DNA from: Litoreibacter ascidiaceicola
GTDB lineage: Bacteria; Pseudomonadota; Alphaproteobacteria; Rhodobacterales; Rhodobacteraceae
Direction of reading: 5' to 3'
Length of the DNA: 64,000 nt
Assembly (NCBI RefSeq): GCF_900129235.1
Contig: NZ_FQUV01000001.1
Span: 372,001-436,000, forward strand
Of this stretch, positions 55,940 to 64,000 are shown one piece after another; the stretch's first letter is position 1; the number at the start of each line of letters is the position of its first letter. Under the pieces are notes generated by a model. That model was given only the letters and a program-made list of their open reading frames with translations, searched no databases and had not been told where the DNA came from. The position numbers were made by a program, and so were the translations under genes.

Positions 55940-57024
55940 GCTCCATCATCTCGCTTTCCGGCATTCAGAAATACTACGGGGATTACCACGCCTTGCGCGG
56001 CATCGACCTCGAGATAAAGCAGGGCGAGTTCTTCTCGCTGCTCGGCCCCTCAGGCTGCGGCAAGACCACGTTGCTGCGGGTGATTGCAGGGTTCGAGGAC
56101 GTGTCCGAGGGCGTGCTATTGCTTGATGGCGCCGATATGGCCCGCGTGCCTGCGAACAAGCGCCCGACCAATATGGTGTTCCAAAGCTATGCGATTTTCC
56201 CGCATTTGACCGTCGGTCAGAACGTGGCCTTTGGGTTGCGGAAGAAGGGGTTGTCCAAGGACGACATGGCAAAGGCGGCCGCCGAGGCGTTGGAGATGGT
56301 CGGCCTCGCGGGCTATGGCGACCGCGCGGCGCATGCTCTGTCAGGTGGCCAACGGCAACGGGTGGCCTTGGCCCGTGCACTGGTTTTGAAACCGAAGGTT
56401 TTGCTGCTGGACGAGCCGCTCTCCGCGCTCGACAAGAAAATGCGCGAGCAGATGCAGGGCGAGCTGCGCCGCTTGCAACGCCAAGTGGGCATCACCTTCA
56501 TTCTGGTCACCCATGACCAAGAAGAAGCGCTGATTATGTCGGACCGTATCGCCGTGATGTTCGAAGGCGAAATCGCGCAAATGGCCTCCCCGCAAGAGTT
56601 ATACCGCCGCCCCGCCACCCGCCGCGTGGGGGAATTTATCGGGGTGATGAACTTCCTAGAGGCCAAGCAAACCGGCACCTCCGAAAAAACCATCAATTTC
56701 GATGTCGAAGGGCTTGGTGCAGCTGAAATCGGGATCGACCAATTCCCCGAAGGCGCACGCGCCTCGGCCGATGTGGTGGGGCTGCGCCCCGAGGCATTGT
56801 CGATCCTGTTCGAGGGGCAAAAATCCACAGGCCGCGTGGCCGATGCCACCGTCCAAGACCTCGCCTACTATGGCGACATGACCTATTACGAAGTCACGCT
56901 GGAAGGCTCGTCGACGCCCGTCACCATTTCCATGAAGAACCTGATCTCCCGCCCCGTGCTGGAGCGTGGCACAAAAACACGGGTTCAGTGGGACGAGCGG
57001 TCGCTGGTGATCTTCGCCGCTTGA
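55936..57024 (+). CDS. potA: Polyamine-type ABC ATPase (PotA-like)
   Basis: 362 residues from GTG 55936, overlapping the PotC-like stop. Walker A GPSGCGKTTLLR, Q-loop VFQSYAIFPHLTV, signature LSGGQRQRVALARAL, Walker B VLLLDEPLSALDKK, H-loop THDQ, and a C-terminal TOBE region (GLRPEALSIL). It drives the potB/potC-like import system. Specificity for polyamines is family-based inference. Confidence 0.9.
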   Translation: MSSIISLSGIQKYYGDYHALRGIDLEIKQGEFFSLLGPSGCGKTTLLRVIAGFEDVSEGVLLLDGADMARVPANKRPTNMVFQSYAIFPHLTVGQNVAFGLRKKGLSKDDMAKAAAEALEMVGLAGYGDRAAHALSGGQRQRVALARALVLKPKVLLLDEPLSALDKKMREQMQGELRRLQRQVGITFILVTHDQEEALIMSDRIAVMFEGEIAQMASPQELYRRPATRRVGEFIGVMNFLEAKQTGTSEKTINFDVEGLGAAEIGIDQFPEGARASADVVGLRPEALSILFEGQKSTGRVADATVQDLAYYGDMTYYEVTLEGSSTPVTISMKNLISRPVLERGTKTRVQWDERSLVIFAA

Positions 57025-57112
57025 CCTTCGCGCTTCAGGCCGCCATTTACCCCCTACACATAACCCGCAACCGGGCGTTCCGTGGGCGCCAAACTGACGA
57101 GGAGCCTATACA

Positions 57113-59059
57113 ATGGCCTCAATCTCTCTGACATTTCCTGACGGCAATTCGCGCGACTATGACGCGGGCGTAACGCCTGCCGAAGTCGCCGCCTCCATCG
57201 CGTCGTCGCTGGCCAAGAAGGCCATTTCCGCCACTGTAAACGGCGCGCATCACGACTTGGCTTGGCCGATCGACGCTGACGCCTCCATCGCGATCAACAC
57301 GATGAAGGACGAGGCCCCTGCGCTGGAGCTGATCCGCCACGATCTGGCCCATATCATGGCCCGCGCGGTGCAAGAGCTGTGGCCTGACGTGCAGGTCACC
57401 ATCGGGCCTGTGATCAAAGACGGCTGGTACTACGATTTCGACCGCGCCGAGCCATTCGTGCCCGAAGACCTTGCCGCCATCGAGAAAAAGATGCGCGAGA
57501 TCATCAACAAGCGCGACGCCGTACGTACCGAAGTCTGGGACCGCGCCCGCGCGATCAAGCATTACGAAGACAAGGGCGAGCCCTATAAAGTCGAGTTGAT
57601 CGAAAGCATCCCCGGCGACGAGCCTTTGCGCATGTATTGGCATGGCGACTGGCAGGATCTGTGCCGTGGCCCGCACTTGCAAAACACCGGCCAAGTGCCC
57701 GGGGATGCATGGAAACTCATGTCCATCGCCGGCGCCTATTGGCGCGGTGACAGCGACCGTGCGCAGCTGCAACGCATCTATGGTGTCGCGTTCCAGAACA
57801 AGGAAAAGCTGAAAGAATACCTGCACTTCCTCGAGGAAGCCGAGAAGCGCGACCACCGCAAACTGGGCCGTGAAATGGACCTCTATCACATGCAGGAAGA
57901 GGCCCCCGGTCAGGTATTCTGGCACCCCAATGGCTGGACGATCTACACCGAGTTGCAGGACTACATGCGCCGGATGCAGCGCAAGGGTGGTTACGTCGAA
58001 GTTAACACACCACAGGTCGTCGACCGCAGGCTGTGGGAGGCGTCCGGCCACTGGGAGAAGTACCAAGAGCACATGTTTGTGGTCGAAGTGGACGAAGACC
58101 ACGCCCGCGAAAAGACGGTTAACGCGCTGAAGCCGATGAACTGCCCCTGCCACGTGCAAGTGTATAATCAGGGCCTGAAATCCTACCGCGACCTGCCCCT
58201 GCGCATGGCCGAGTTCGGCTCATGTGCGCGCTACGAGCCGTCCGGCGCGTTGCATGGCATCATGCGGGTGCGCGGCTTTACCCAAGACGATGGCCACATC
58301 TTCTGCCGCGAGGACCAGATCGAGGACGAAACTGCGATCTTCATCGAATTTTTGTCAAATGTTTACAAAGACCTCGGGTTCGAGAAGTTCAGCGTTAAGT
58401 TTTCCGACCGCCCCGACACCCGCGCGGGCAGCGACGAGGTCTGGGACAAGGCAGAAGCCGCGTTGCTGTCGGCCACCCGTGCCGCGGGGATCGAGCCGGA
58501 GTTGAACCCTGGTGAGGGTGCTTTCTACGGGCCAAAGCTTGAGTTTGTGTTAACCGACGCCATCGGGCGGGACTGGCAGTGTGGGACGCATCAGGTGGAC
58601 TTCGTGCTGCCTGAGCGGCTTGATGCGAACTATATCGGCGAGGACGGCAACAAGCACCGTCCGGTGATGTTGCACCGCGCGACGCTTGGCTCGTTCGAGC
58701 GGTTCATCGGCATTTTGATCGAGGAGCACGCGGGCAAGCTGCCGTTCTGGCTGGCCCCGCGTCAGGTGGTTGTGGCCTCCATCGTGTCGGATGCGGACGC
58801 CTATGTGCTTGAAACGGTTGAGAAACTGAAAGCTGCTGGCATCCGTGCCGAGGCGGATATTCGGAACGAGAAGATCAACTACAAGGTGCGCGAGCACTCG
58901 GTCGGCAAGGTTCCGGTGATCCTTGCGGTCGGCAAGAAAGAGGTCGAGGACGGCACGGTCACGCTGCGCCGTCTGGGGGAAAAGCAAACTTCCGTCGTGG
59001 CGACGGATGGGCTGATTGCGGACCTCAAGGCCGAGGCCTGCCCGCCTGATCTTACGTAA
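57113..59059 (+). CDS. thrS: Threonyl-tRNA synthetase
   Basis: 648 residues, usual size. N-terminal TGS domain ([16 protein letters not shown]), editing domain ([27 protein letters not shown]), catalytic core with zinc Cys in [10 protein letters not shown] and motif-2 text [15 protein letters not shown] then [10 protein letters not shown], and anticodon-binding domain at the end. GAGGAG lies just before the ATG. Its end overlaps the convergent ArsC-like gene by 8 nt. Confidence 0.97.
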   Translation: MASISLTFPDGNSRDYDAGVTPAEVAASIASSLAKKAISATVNGAHHDLAWPIDADASIAINTMKDEAPALELIRHDLAHIMARAVQELWPDVQVTIGPVIKDGWYYDFDRAEPFVPEDLAAIEKKMREIINKRDAVRTEVWDRARAIKHYEDKGEPYKVELIESIPGDEPLRMYWHGDWQDLCRGPHLQNTGQVPGDAWKLMSIAGAYWRGDSDRAQLQRIYGVAFQNKEKLKEYLHFLEEAEKRDHRKLGREMDLYHMQEEAPGQVFWHPNGWTIYTELQDYMRRMQRKGGYVEVNTPQVVDRRLWEASGHWEKYQEHMFVVEVDEDHAREKTVNALKPMNCPCHVQVYNQGLKSYRDLPLRMAEFGSCARYEPSGALHGIMRVRGFTQDDGHIFCREDQIEDETAIFIEFLSNVYKDLGFEKFSVKFSDRPDTRAGSDEVWDKAEAALLSATRAAGIEPELNPGEGAFYGPKLEFVLTDAIGRDWQCGTHQVDFVLPERLDANYIGEDGNKHRPVMLHRATLGSFERFIGILIEEHAGKLPFWLAPRQVVVASIVSDADAYVLETVEKLKAAGIRAEADIRNEKINYKVREHSVGKVPVILAVGKKEVEDGTVTLRRLGEKQTSVVATDGLIADLKAEACPPDLT

Positions 59060-59360
59060 GAGTTTCCTCTAAGTCCTTGTTCCAGCCTAAATAAAGCGTC
59101 CCGTTATCAATGACGGGGCGCTTCATCAATGTGGGGTGCGCGATGAGTTGGTCCAGCGGGTCGGCGGCGCGCTCTGCCTCGGACATGCCGCGCCATGTGG
59201 TGGAGCGGGTGTTGACCAGATCGGACCCGAAGGCGTCCAGAAACCGCTGCAATTCGGCGCGGTCCAGAGGCGTTGCGCGGACGTCGATGAACTGCGCATC
59301 CGGCAGGGCTTTGAGCGCCTTGCGGCAGGTGTCGCAGGTCTTGATGCCATAGAGTTTCAT
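59052..59360 (-). CDS. ArsC/Spx-family thioredoxin-fold protein
   Basis: 102 residues. [15 protein letters not shown] carries a CxxC at residues 9-12, followed by [20 protein letters not shown] and [14 protein letters not shown], the ArsC-like pattern (YffB group). The catalytic Arg-rich loop of true arsenate reductases is not obvious, so arsenate reduction is unlikely to be assured; a glutathione-dependent thiol reductase is possible. Divergent from cspA. Confidence 0.85.
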   Translation of the reverse strand: MKLYGIKTCDTCRKALKALPDAQFIDVRATPLDRAELQRFLDAFGSDLVNTRSTTWRGMSEAERAADPLDQLIAHPTLMKRPVIDNGTLYLGWNKDLEETLT

Positions 59361-59646
59361 GCGGTTTCCCCCTCTGATTCCTTTAGTTTTATGGGGTTTG
59401 TCACAAAAATTGTCCAGAATTCGCCCACGCGAAATGCTTGAGGATCAAAGACTTACCTAACGTAACTCCGCCGAAAATCGGGCGTCTGATTTCTGTTATT
59501 GAAGTTTCAAAAAGCATGCCTAATCTATTGATTGTGAGACAGACTTTACGTTTCGGCCTACTTCTACGGATGCACGCGCCCAACTTGAAGACACTGCTGC
59601 ACCACCCCGCCGCATACCGCGGGCGGAGACTAGAAGGAGACACGGA
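59361..59646 (+). promoter_or_regulatory. Intergenic region holding the cspA leader
   Basis: 286 nt between the divergent ArsC-like gene and cspA. Less GC-rich than its surroundings. A long untranslated cold-shock leader is likely here, but no cold-box or promoter could be placed reliably. AGAAGGAGA just before the ATG is a strong ribosome site. Confidence 0.4.
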
Positions 59647-59856
59647 ATGGCCACTGGCACCGTAAAATGGTTCAACACAACCAAAGGCTTCGGCTTTATT
59701 GCACCTGACGATGGCGGCAAGGACGTCTTCGTCCATATTTCCGCGGTCGAGCGCGCTGGTCTGACCGGCCTGCGTGACGACCAGAAGATCCAGTACGAGA
59801 TGATCGAAGGCCGCGATGGCCGCGCATCGGCTGGTGATCTGGTAGCACTTGATTAA
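59647..59856 (+). CDS. cspA: CspA-type cold-shock protein
   Basis: 69 residues. The single cold-shock domain has RNA-binding motifs KGFGFIAP and DVFVHISAVE. It binds single-stranded RNA or DNA as a chaperone. Preceded by AGAAGGAGA at the ribosome site and followed by a terminator at 59881-59908. Confidence 0.95.
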   Translation: MATGTVKWFNTTKGFGFIAPDDGGKDVFVHISAVERAGLTGLRDDQKIQYEMIEGRDGRASAGDLVALD

Positions 59857-59880
59857 CCTCCAGACCGTTAAGAAGTGATG

Positions 59881-59908
59881 AAAGCCCGCCCCACCGGCGG
59901 GCTTTTTG
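59881..59908 (+). terminator. Rho-independent terminator of cspA
   Basis: 8-bp stem AGCCCGCC/GGCGGGCT with CCACC loop and then TTTTT, 27 nt after the stop. Confidence 0.88.
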
Positions 59909-60011
59909 CTTTGTGGCGTTAAGATTTGGGGGCTGTCTGCCAAGCGTCGGCAAAGTGTCGGCTTTTTGTCGGGCATCGTGTAGGTAGTGCTTCATTCACC
60001 GGAAGCGCTGC

Positions 60012-60103
60012 GCCACGCCCGAACCGAGGGGTGGGAGCGGAACGCGCCCGCCCCGTGGGGACGGTTCGGGCGCGGCACGATCTTTGATCGTGCATTGCGC
60101 AAT
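60012..60103. repeat. Stacked inverted repeats at the border of the AT-rich islet
   Basis: Three palindromes in a row: GCC-x-CGCCCGAACCG (60012-60026) pairing with CGGTTCGGGCG-x-GGC (60062-60076), 14 of 15 bp, loop 35 nt; GCACGATC-TTT-GATCGTGC (60075-60093); and ATTGCGCAAT (60094-60103). The first two overlap slightly. No ORF or tRNA cloverleaf fits. Could be a non-coding RNA, terminator, or remnant mobile-element end. Confidence 0.5.
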
Positions 60104-60194
60104 ACATTCCAGAAACCTAGCCATTACATCTATTGAAAAAATAGCTCCAGATCACCAAGTCAGATTTATACAGAATTTATTGATAGGCTAAAAC

Positions 60195-60359
60195 ATGACT
60201 ATTTTAGCACAATTGCAATGCCTCAATTGCGGGGAGCGGTTCGAAAGGGAAATATTGGAGCGGTCAGAAAAGCAAGAATACGAAAAACAGAACCGCCCGA
60301 CGTCTCCAATTCAATGTCCCAAGTGCAACCGCACTGATATCAGAACGGGCTGGAGCTAA
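60195..60359 (+). CDS. 54-residue zinc-ribbon-like microprotein
   Basis: ATG at 60195, 54 codons, TAA at 60357. Two CxxC knuckles, CLNC (residues 9-12) and CPKC (near 42-45), flank a basic/acidic helix rich in Glu, Arg and Lys, as in small zinc ribbons. Lower GC than flanking DNA. It is convergent with the TIR-like gene, with the two stops overlapping by 4 nt. Function unknown; nucleic-acid or protein binding is a generic guess. Confidence 0.65.
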   Translation: MTILAQLQCLNCGERFEREILERSEKQEYEKQNRPTSPIQCPKCNRTDIRTGWS

Positions 60360-61195
60360 ATTAGCCTGTTCAAGTCGATTTCGTAACCTGCATGTAAAAG
60401 CTCTTGAGCAAGCGACATCCGCCACGCCTCAGCGCCATCAATTTCTGTGTAAACAACACCCATAATATCTGAGGGTGCCTCAACCCCCTTAGATTTGAGA
60501 ACACATATCTTAGATCGGCCTAGCTTGGAGGCGAAAAACCCTAATTCCATTACGACGTTTTGGCGCGCCCTTGGAGAGGCTTTGTCTCGCTCCACCTCAG
60601 CGAGAGCCCCGCCCATGTCATCTGCAGTCATCAAGATTACAGCAAATCCCACATCTGAGTACTCTTCAAATTTTTCAATAACTGTTTTACCGCCGTTAGG
60701 TTGCTCCCGCAAAACCACAGGCCGCAATCCAAGCGACCCCAAAGTCTCCTTAACGCGAAACAGCACTGCATTGTCATGCCCGTGCACCACAAAAACCTTC
60801 GTTTTTACTACCACAGAATCAGGGGGTACAGATGACCCAGCACTCGCCTTCGTTGCAATTTCATTTTGTTCAACGCCCTCCCTAGAAAGAAAATCACTTC
60901 CGAAGGTCTCAAGAACTCGGATTACTCTCAATGTTCGAGCCCGAATTTCAGTGATCTTACTATTCCGATTGTACCCGTATGTTTCCTCCACCTTTTGAAG
61001 GCTGCTCAACTTCGTGGTCAGTGCGCCATTCCCATTACTTCTTGAATAATCTGTCAAATCTTCCAACAGCTCATCCAAATGATTTTCATCAAATTCTCGA
61101 GAACCATAGCTGTGAGGATCGTTCGCTTCAGCCTGAAGCAGATTCAATTCTGCTTCGATTTCTTTCAAGTCATTCAAGAAGCGGTCAAAGCTCAT
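60356..61195 (-). CDS. TIR-like predicted nucleotide-binding protein (CAP12/PCTIR type)
   Basis: 279 residues. Residues 1-120 are helical with no recognised domain. A TIR-like domain (about 132-279) starts VFVVHGHDNAVLFRVKETL (134-152), continues with FAVILMTADDMGG and ARQNVVMELGFF with the presumed catalytic Glu217, then ICVLKSKGVEAPSDIMGVVY. This resembles the predicted nucleotide-binding TIR-like family (PF10137), whose CBASS relative is an NAD-degrading effector. No nucleotide cyclase gene is adjacent. Markedly AT-richer than the surroundings, suggesting acquisition. It lies 90 nt downstream of thyX on the same strand. Confidence 0.85.
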   Translation of the reverse strand: MSFDRFLNDLKEIEAELNLLQAEANDPHSYGSREFDENHLDELLEDLTDYSRSNGNGALTTKLSSLQKVEETYGYNRNSKITEIRARTLRVIRVLETFGSDFLSREGVEQNEIATKASAGSSVPPDSVVVKTKVFVVHGHDNAVLFRVKETLGSLGLRPVVLREQPNGGKTVIEKFEEYSDVGFAVILMTADDMGGALAEVERDKASPRARQNVVMELGFFASKLGRSKICVLKSKGVEAPSDIMGVVYTEIDGAEAWRMSLAQELLHAGYEIDLNRLI

Positions 61196-61284
61196 AGAGT
61201 GTTCTCACAGTCATATTAATAAAGATTCAGTTCGAAAAAAATGGTTCAGGGCCAACCGCAAAATACCAAAATTTCGCCCCCTTA

Positions 61285-62190
61285 TCACCCAATAACCCCC
61301 ATAAACTCCCGCCACTCCCCCTTGCTCATGCCGGAGGTTTCCTGTGTGACCTCCTCGCCTTTGAGCATCCGGCGGACGCAGTCGACGGCTTTGCCGCTGA
61401 GTTGCGCGCCGCCCAGACGGTAGTCCTCGAAGGCGGAGTATGCGGCGGGGACCCAGTCGGCGACGACCTTACAAATCGCGTCGGCGTAAACCCTTATTTC
61501 ATACTGTGCATGGCTATCTGCACGCAGGCGCAAGAAGTGAAACAGATTGTGGAGGTCCACCTTCCAGTACCATTGAGTGTAAATGTTGGCAGGCAGGTTC
61601 ATGCGGGCCAGCTCGCGGGCGAGGCCGTCTTGGCCATCGTCGGAGATCATCGCCTCGTAGTTGTCATAGGCGCGGGTGCTGTCGGCCTTGAGGATTTCGA
61701 GGACGCGGGCGGCCTCCTCCCCTTCGAGGATTTTGCCGCGGCCCTGGTTGTTCACCACGGACTGCGCGTTGATATGCTCGGGCGCGGGGATGTAGAACTC
61801 GCGGTCGAGGATTGAATAGCGGGCGGAGTATTCGTTGACGTTGGCGGTCCGGTGGCGGATCCACTGGCGGGCAACGAAGACGGGCAGTTTGACGTGCAGC
61901 TTGATCTCGCACATCTCGAAGGGCGTGGAGTGCCAGTGGCGCATCAGGTAGCGGATCAGGCCCTCGTCGTTTTGCACCGACTTGGTGCCCTTGCCGTAAG
62001 AGACGCGGGCGGCTTGGCAGATGGCTGAATCGTCGCCCATGTAGTCGATGACGCGGATGAAGCCATGGTCGAGCACCTCGTGGGCGGTATAGAGATGCGC
62101 CTCCATCCCCGGCACGGTGGCGCGCATGGTGGTGTTTTGCTGGGACCGCGCGTCGGCGATTTCCTGAGCTTGATCTGGGGAAATGGGCAT
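61285..62190 (-). CDS. thyX: Flavin-dependent thymidylate synthase
   Basis: 301 residues. The ThyX motif reads [15 protein letters not shown] (RHR-x7-S type), with [20 protein letters not shown] before it and [20 protein letters not shown] after. It makes dTMP from dUMP with methylenetetrahydrofolate and FAD. No thyA is in the window. Longer N-terminus (about 25 residues) than minimal ThyX. The AT-rich islet lies just downstream. Confidence 0.95.
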   Translation of the reverse strand: MPISPDQAQEIADARSQQNTTMRATVPGMEAHLYTAHEVLDHGFIRVIDYMGDDSAICQAARVSYGKGTKSVQNDEGLIRYLMRHWHSTPFEMCEIKLHVKLPVFVARQWIRHRTANVNEYSARYSILDREFYIPAPEHINAQSVVNNQGRGKILEGEEAARVLEILKADSTRAYDNYEAMISDDGQDGLARELARMNLPANIYTQWYWKVDLHNLFHFLRLRADSHAQYEIRVYADAICKVVADWVPAAYSAFEDYRLGGAQLSGKAVDCVRRMLKGEEVTQETSGMSKGEWREFMGVIG

Positions 62191-62441
62191 GGGCGGTCTC
62201 CGGCGTAAGGGGATTCGTGGGTTGAGACCATATATTGCGTCAAAGGTGGCGTATGCATCAAGATGATGTTGGGGTTATCCACAGGGTAATCCCAATTCGC
62301 CGCACCTTCGGGCGATTGTTTAGCAACACTCCACAAATTCGCCCCCAAATGCTGCCGCTGGGTCGTTGACTTTTGACCGTCATCAACGGACTTTCCTACA
62401 AAACGCGCCGTGAGCGCATATTCGGGCAGTGAGATATAGCT

Positions 62442-63395
62442 ATGATCCTTAATTCCGCCGTGAAGGCCTTTGGTATTCTTTCCGTTTCCGCGCTGATCGC
62501 GTGTGGCGGCTCCGGCGACAATCCGGTGACGGGCGGCACGGTTGATACCGACGTCGATCCGACGGACCCGAATGTCGTCACCGGCCAGAAGTTTGCCTTC
62601 GACAGAACGGTCGGACTGGTGGCGAACAGCATCGAGTTTCGCGAAAATGTTGCCGGTGACCCTTCGGATGACCAGTTGGTGATCAACAATATCCCGTTTG
62701 ACACGACGACCGGCGAATATGACCGCACGGGCACCCTACCCAATGGTTGGGGTCTCTATCAAAACACCGAGCGTAATCTTGAGGGCCGCCTTCAGTATTT
62801 TGCGGTCTTCAACCAATCCGCAACGGCCGACGTTGAAGGTGGCGTCGCGGCGTCCCCGCAATATCGCGGATCTATCGGGAACGCCGGTGCCGTAATCCGA
62901 AGATCCAGCACGCCAGTTTCATTACCTGTAGCTGGCATTTTCAACTATAACGGTTCCTATTCGGGTATTCGCGAGATCGACAATGATCTGGACACCACGG
63001 GCACGGTTCCGGGTATCACTTTGGTTACCGGAGACGCACTTGTGCGCGTTGACTATGGTGACTTCGACGTAACTGGTGACATCGTCGGCTCCATTTCCAA
63101 TCGCAACGTCTACGACGTGAACGGGACCTTCTTGGGAAGCCTGTCCAATGTCAGCCTTGCAGAGGCGCTTATTGACCGCCCGACGCAAACCATCAACGAA
63201 AGCGGTGCAAGCTCGCAAGACGGCCTGCTTAGCGGCACATGGGAGGGCGTGTTCGGCGGGCCAACCGGGAATGAAATCGCTGCCTATGTGATTCTCAACG
63301 GCACCACCCCCTCCACCCCCGGCGCAACGCCCACCGACCCGGTTATCCCGGGTGTGGATGTGCGCGAGCTGGGTATTTTGTTGGTTGCCCAATAA
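62442..63395 (+). CDS. Predicted lipoprotein, transferrin-binding-protein-like barrel; probable Slam substrate
   Basis: 317 residues. The signal ends in a lipobox ALIAC with Cys21 followed by Gly-Gly-Ser-Gly. The mature part is Gly/Thr/Asp-rich with many short beta-strand-like segments (YRGSIGNAGAVIR, GIFNYNGSYSGIREI, VRVDYGDFDVTGDI), fitting TbpB-like barrel lipoproteins. It is followed after 25 nt by a Slam-type gene, the usual order of lipoprotein and its translocator. Surface exposure and a ligand (metal, haem) are inference. Confidence 0.78.
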   Translation: MILNSAVKAFGILSVSALIACGGSGDNPVTGGTVDTDVDPTDPNVVTGQKFAFDRTVGLVANSIEFRENVAGDPSDDQLVINNIPFDTTTGEYDRTGTLPNGWGLYQNTERNLEGRLQYFAVFNQSATADVEGGVAASPQYRGSIGNAGAVIRRSSTPVSLPVAGIFNYNGSYSGIREIDNDLDTTGTVPGITLVTGDALVRVDYGDFDVTGDIVGSISNRNVYDVNGTFLGSLSNVSLAEALIDRPTQTINESGASSQDGLLSGTWEGVFGGPTGNEIAAYVILNGTTPSTPGATPTDPVIPGVDVRELGILLVAQ

Positions 63396-63420
63396 AATCA
63401 GGCAGTGCCTCGCTCGGGGG

Positions 63421-64000
63421 ATGCGAGCACTGCTGGTTTCACATGTACTTGTTTTGGCTGGAACCGCGGGCCAGACCGCGCCCACGGTAATTTCCATTGC
63501 CGAAAGCCGTGACCTCGGTTTTCGGCTTCTGCTGCAAAAACAACCGCTGGCCGCCAAAGAAATTGCCCTAGCCTTGCTTCAACGTGATGTCGAGGACGTG
63601 AAAGCCTTGCTCATCTTATCCCGCGCAGAACGGCTTCTGGACAATAGCCAGCAAGCCAAAATCGCAGGAAAGCGCGCGTGGAAAGCGGCAACGACCTCCG
63701 AAGACCGCTTCACAGCAGCGATGCTTACCGCGCAGGCGATTTCCTCCTCCGGCAACAAGATCGGGGCCCAGTTGTGGCTGCGACGCGCGGCCGAGGTCGC
63801 ACCGAACGACAAGTTGAAATCCACCGCTGTGCGAGATTTGCGCCATGTACGCGGAACCAGCCCTCTTGCCCTGTCCCTCGATGTGTCAGTTGCACCATCA
63901 TCCAACATCAACAACGGCTCCAAATCGGACTCGATAGAAATTTTCGGCCTGCCATTTACGCTAAGTGGCGACGCGCAAGCCTTGTCGGGCGTAGAATACT
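63421..64000 (+). CDS. Slam-type surface lipoprotein assembly modulator, N-terminal part
   Basis: 193 codons from ATG 63421, running off the window. A signal-like start (MRALLVSHVLVLAGTAG) is followed by helical TPR-like text (AKEIALALLQRDVEDVKALL, KIGAQLWLRRAAEVAPND). Then the beginning of the barrel domain: SLDVSVAPSSNINNGSKSDS, IEIFGLPFTLSGDAQALSG, which I recognise as the start of the Slam (DUF560/SlipAM) domain. Slam proteins move lipoproteins to the outer surface. The pairing with the lipoprotein gene upstream supports this. The rest lies outside the window. Confidence 0.83.
   Translation, partial: MRALLVSHVLVLAGTAGQTAPTVISIAESRDLGFRLLLQKQPLAAKEIALALLQRDVEDVKALLILSRAERLLDNSQQAKIAGKRAWKAATTSEDRFTAAMLTAQAISSSGNKIGAQLWLRRAAEVAPNDKLKSTAVRDLRHVRGTSPLALSLDVSVAPSSNINNGSKSDSIEIFGLPFTLSGDAQALSGVEY

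Noticed and set aside
59052-59360. Arsenic resistance operon
   Set aside because: The ArsC-like protein is alone, with no arsR, arsB or acr3, and resembles the YffB group rather than a true arsenate reductase.
60001-60110. tRNA gene or tRNA-site integration
   Set aside because: The inverted repeats do not form a cloverleaf and no TTCGA-type T-arm with acceptor stem was found.

Overview
The window looks like chromosomal DNA of a marine Rhodobacterales (roseobacter-group) alphaproteobacterium. Support: uniformly high GC, FdVI-type ferredoxin, the FtsY / EamA / YciB order, the hflK-hflC-DUF2065 set, a class I polyhydroxyalkanoate (PHA) locus with PhaR, and many stop/start overlaps (ATGA, TGATG, TAATG). 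It is almost entirely coding, on both strands, with no rRNA, tRNA, CRISPR array or transposase recognised.

Layout. 1-13 kb holds housekeeping genes (yciB partial, ftsY, xseA, purD, fdxE) with a lytic transglycosylase, lysoplasmalogenase, a NuoE-NuoF type diaphorase fusion, and an alkane monooxygenase. 13-22 kb holds periplasmic protease DegP, a fatty-acid-hydroxylase-family membrane protein, the HflKC complex, glutathione reductase, ribose-5-phosphate isomerase, a Hint-domain protein and thiamine pyrophosphokinase. 22-30 kb holds a very acidic 781-residue protein, purA, secG, pyrG with a foldable leader, and small genes translationally linked behind pyrG. 30-43 kb is a nitrogen-compound catabolic region: a polar amino-acid type ABC transporter, two glutamine-synthetase-like ligases, a class I amidotransferase, a FAD amine oxidase and two aminotransferases with a LysR regulator. 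The set fits gamma-glutamylation of polyamines or related amines. 44-49.4 kb is the PHA locus (phaR, phasin, phaC, phaZ) with an embedded unknown tail-anchored protein and TGC-rich PhaR-like boxes at three promoters. 49-57 kb has alpha/beta hydrolases, an MFS transporter and a potBCA-like transporter without its binding protein. 57-62 kb has thrS, an ArsC-like protein, a cold-shock gene, an AT-richer 1-kb islet (zinc-ribbon microprotein plus TIR-like protein, preceded by stacked inverted repeats) and thyX. 62.4-64 kb carries a predicted lipoprotein followed by a Slam-type outer-membrane translocator that runs off the window.

Most noteworthy: (1) the AT-rich islet at 60.0-61.2 kb with a TIR-like putative defence effector, convergent CxxC microprotein and a structured non-coding block; (2) the lipoprotein/Slam pair at 62.4-64 kb; (3) the PHA locus with PhaR-like operators and an undescribed protein; (4) mutually exclusive hairpins in the pyrG leader next to its ribosome binding site; (5) a five-copy intergenic repeat, one copy of which supplies a start codon; (6) an ABC permease whose homologous N-terminus lies upstream of the first available start codon, followed by a 30-codon ORF overlapping both permease genes. 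Functional assignments rest on motifs read by eye; no database search was run.
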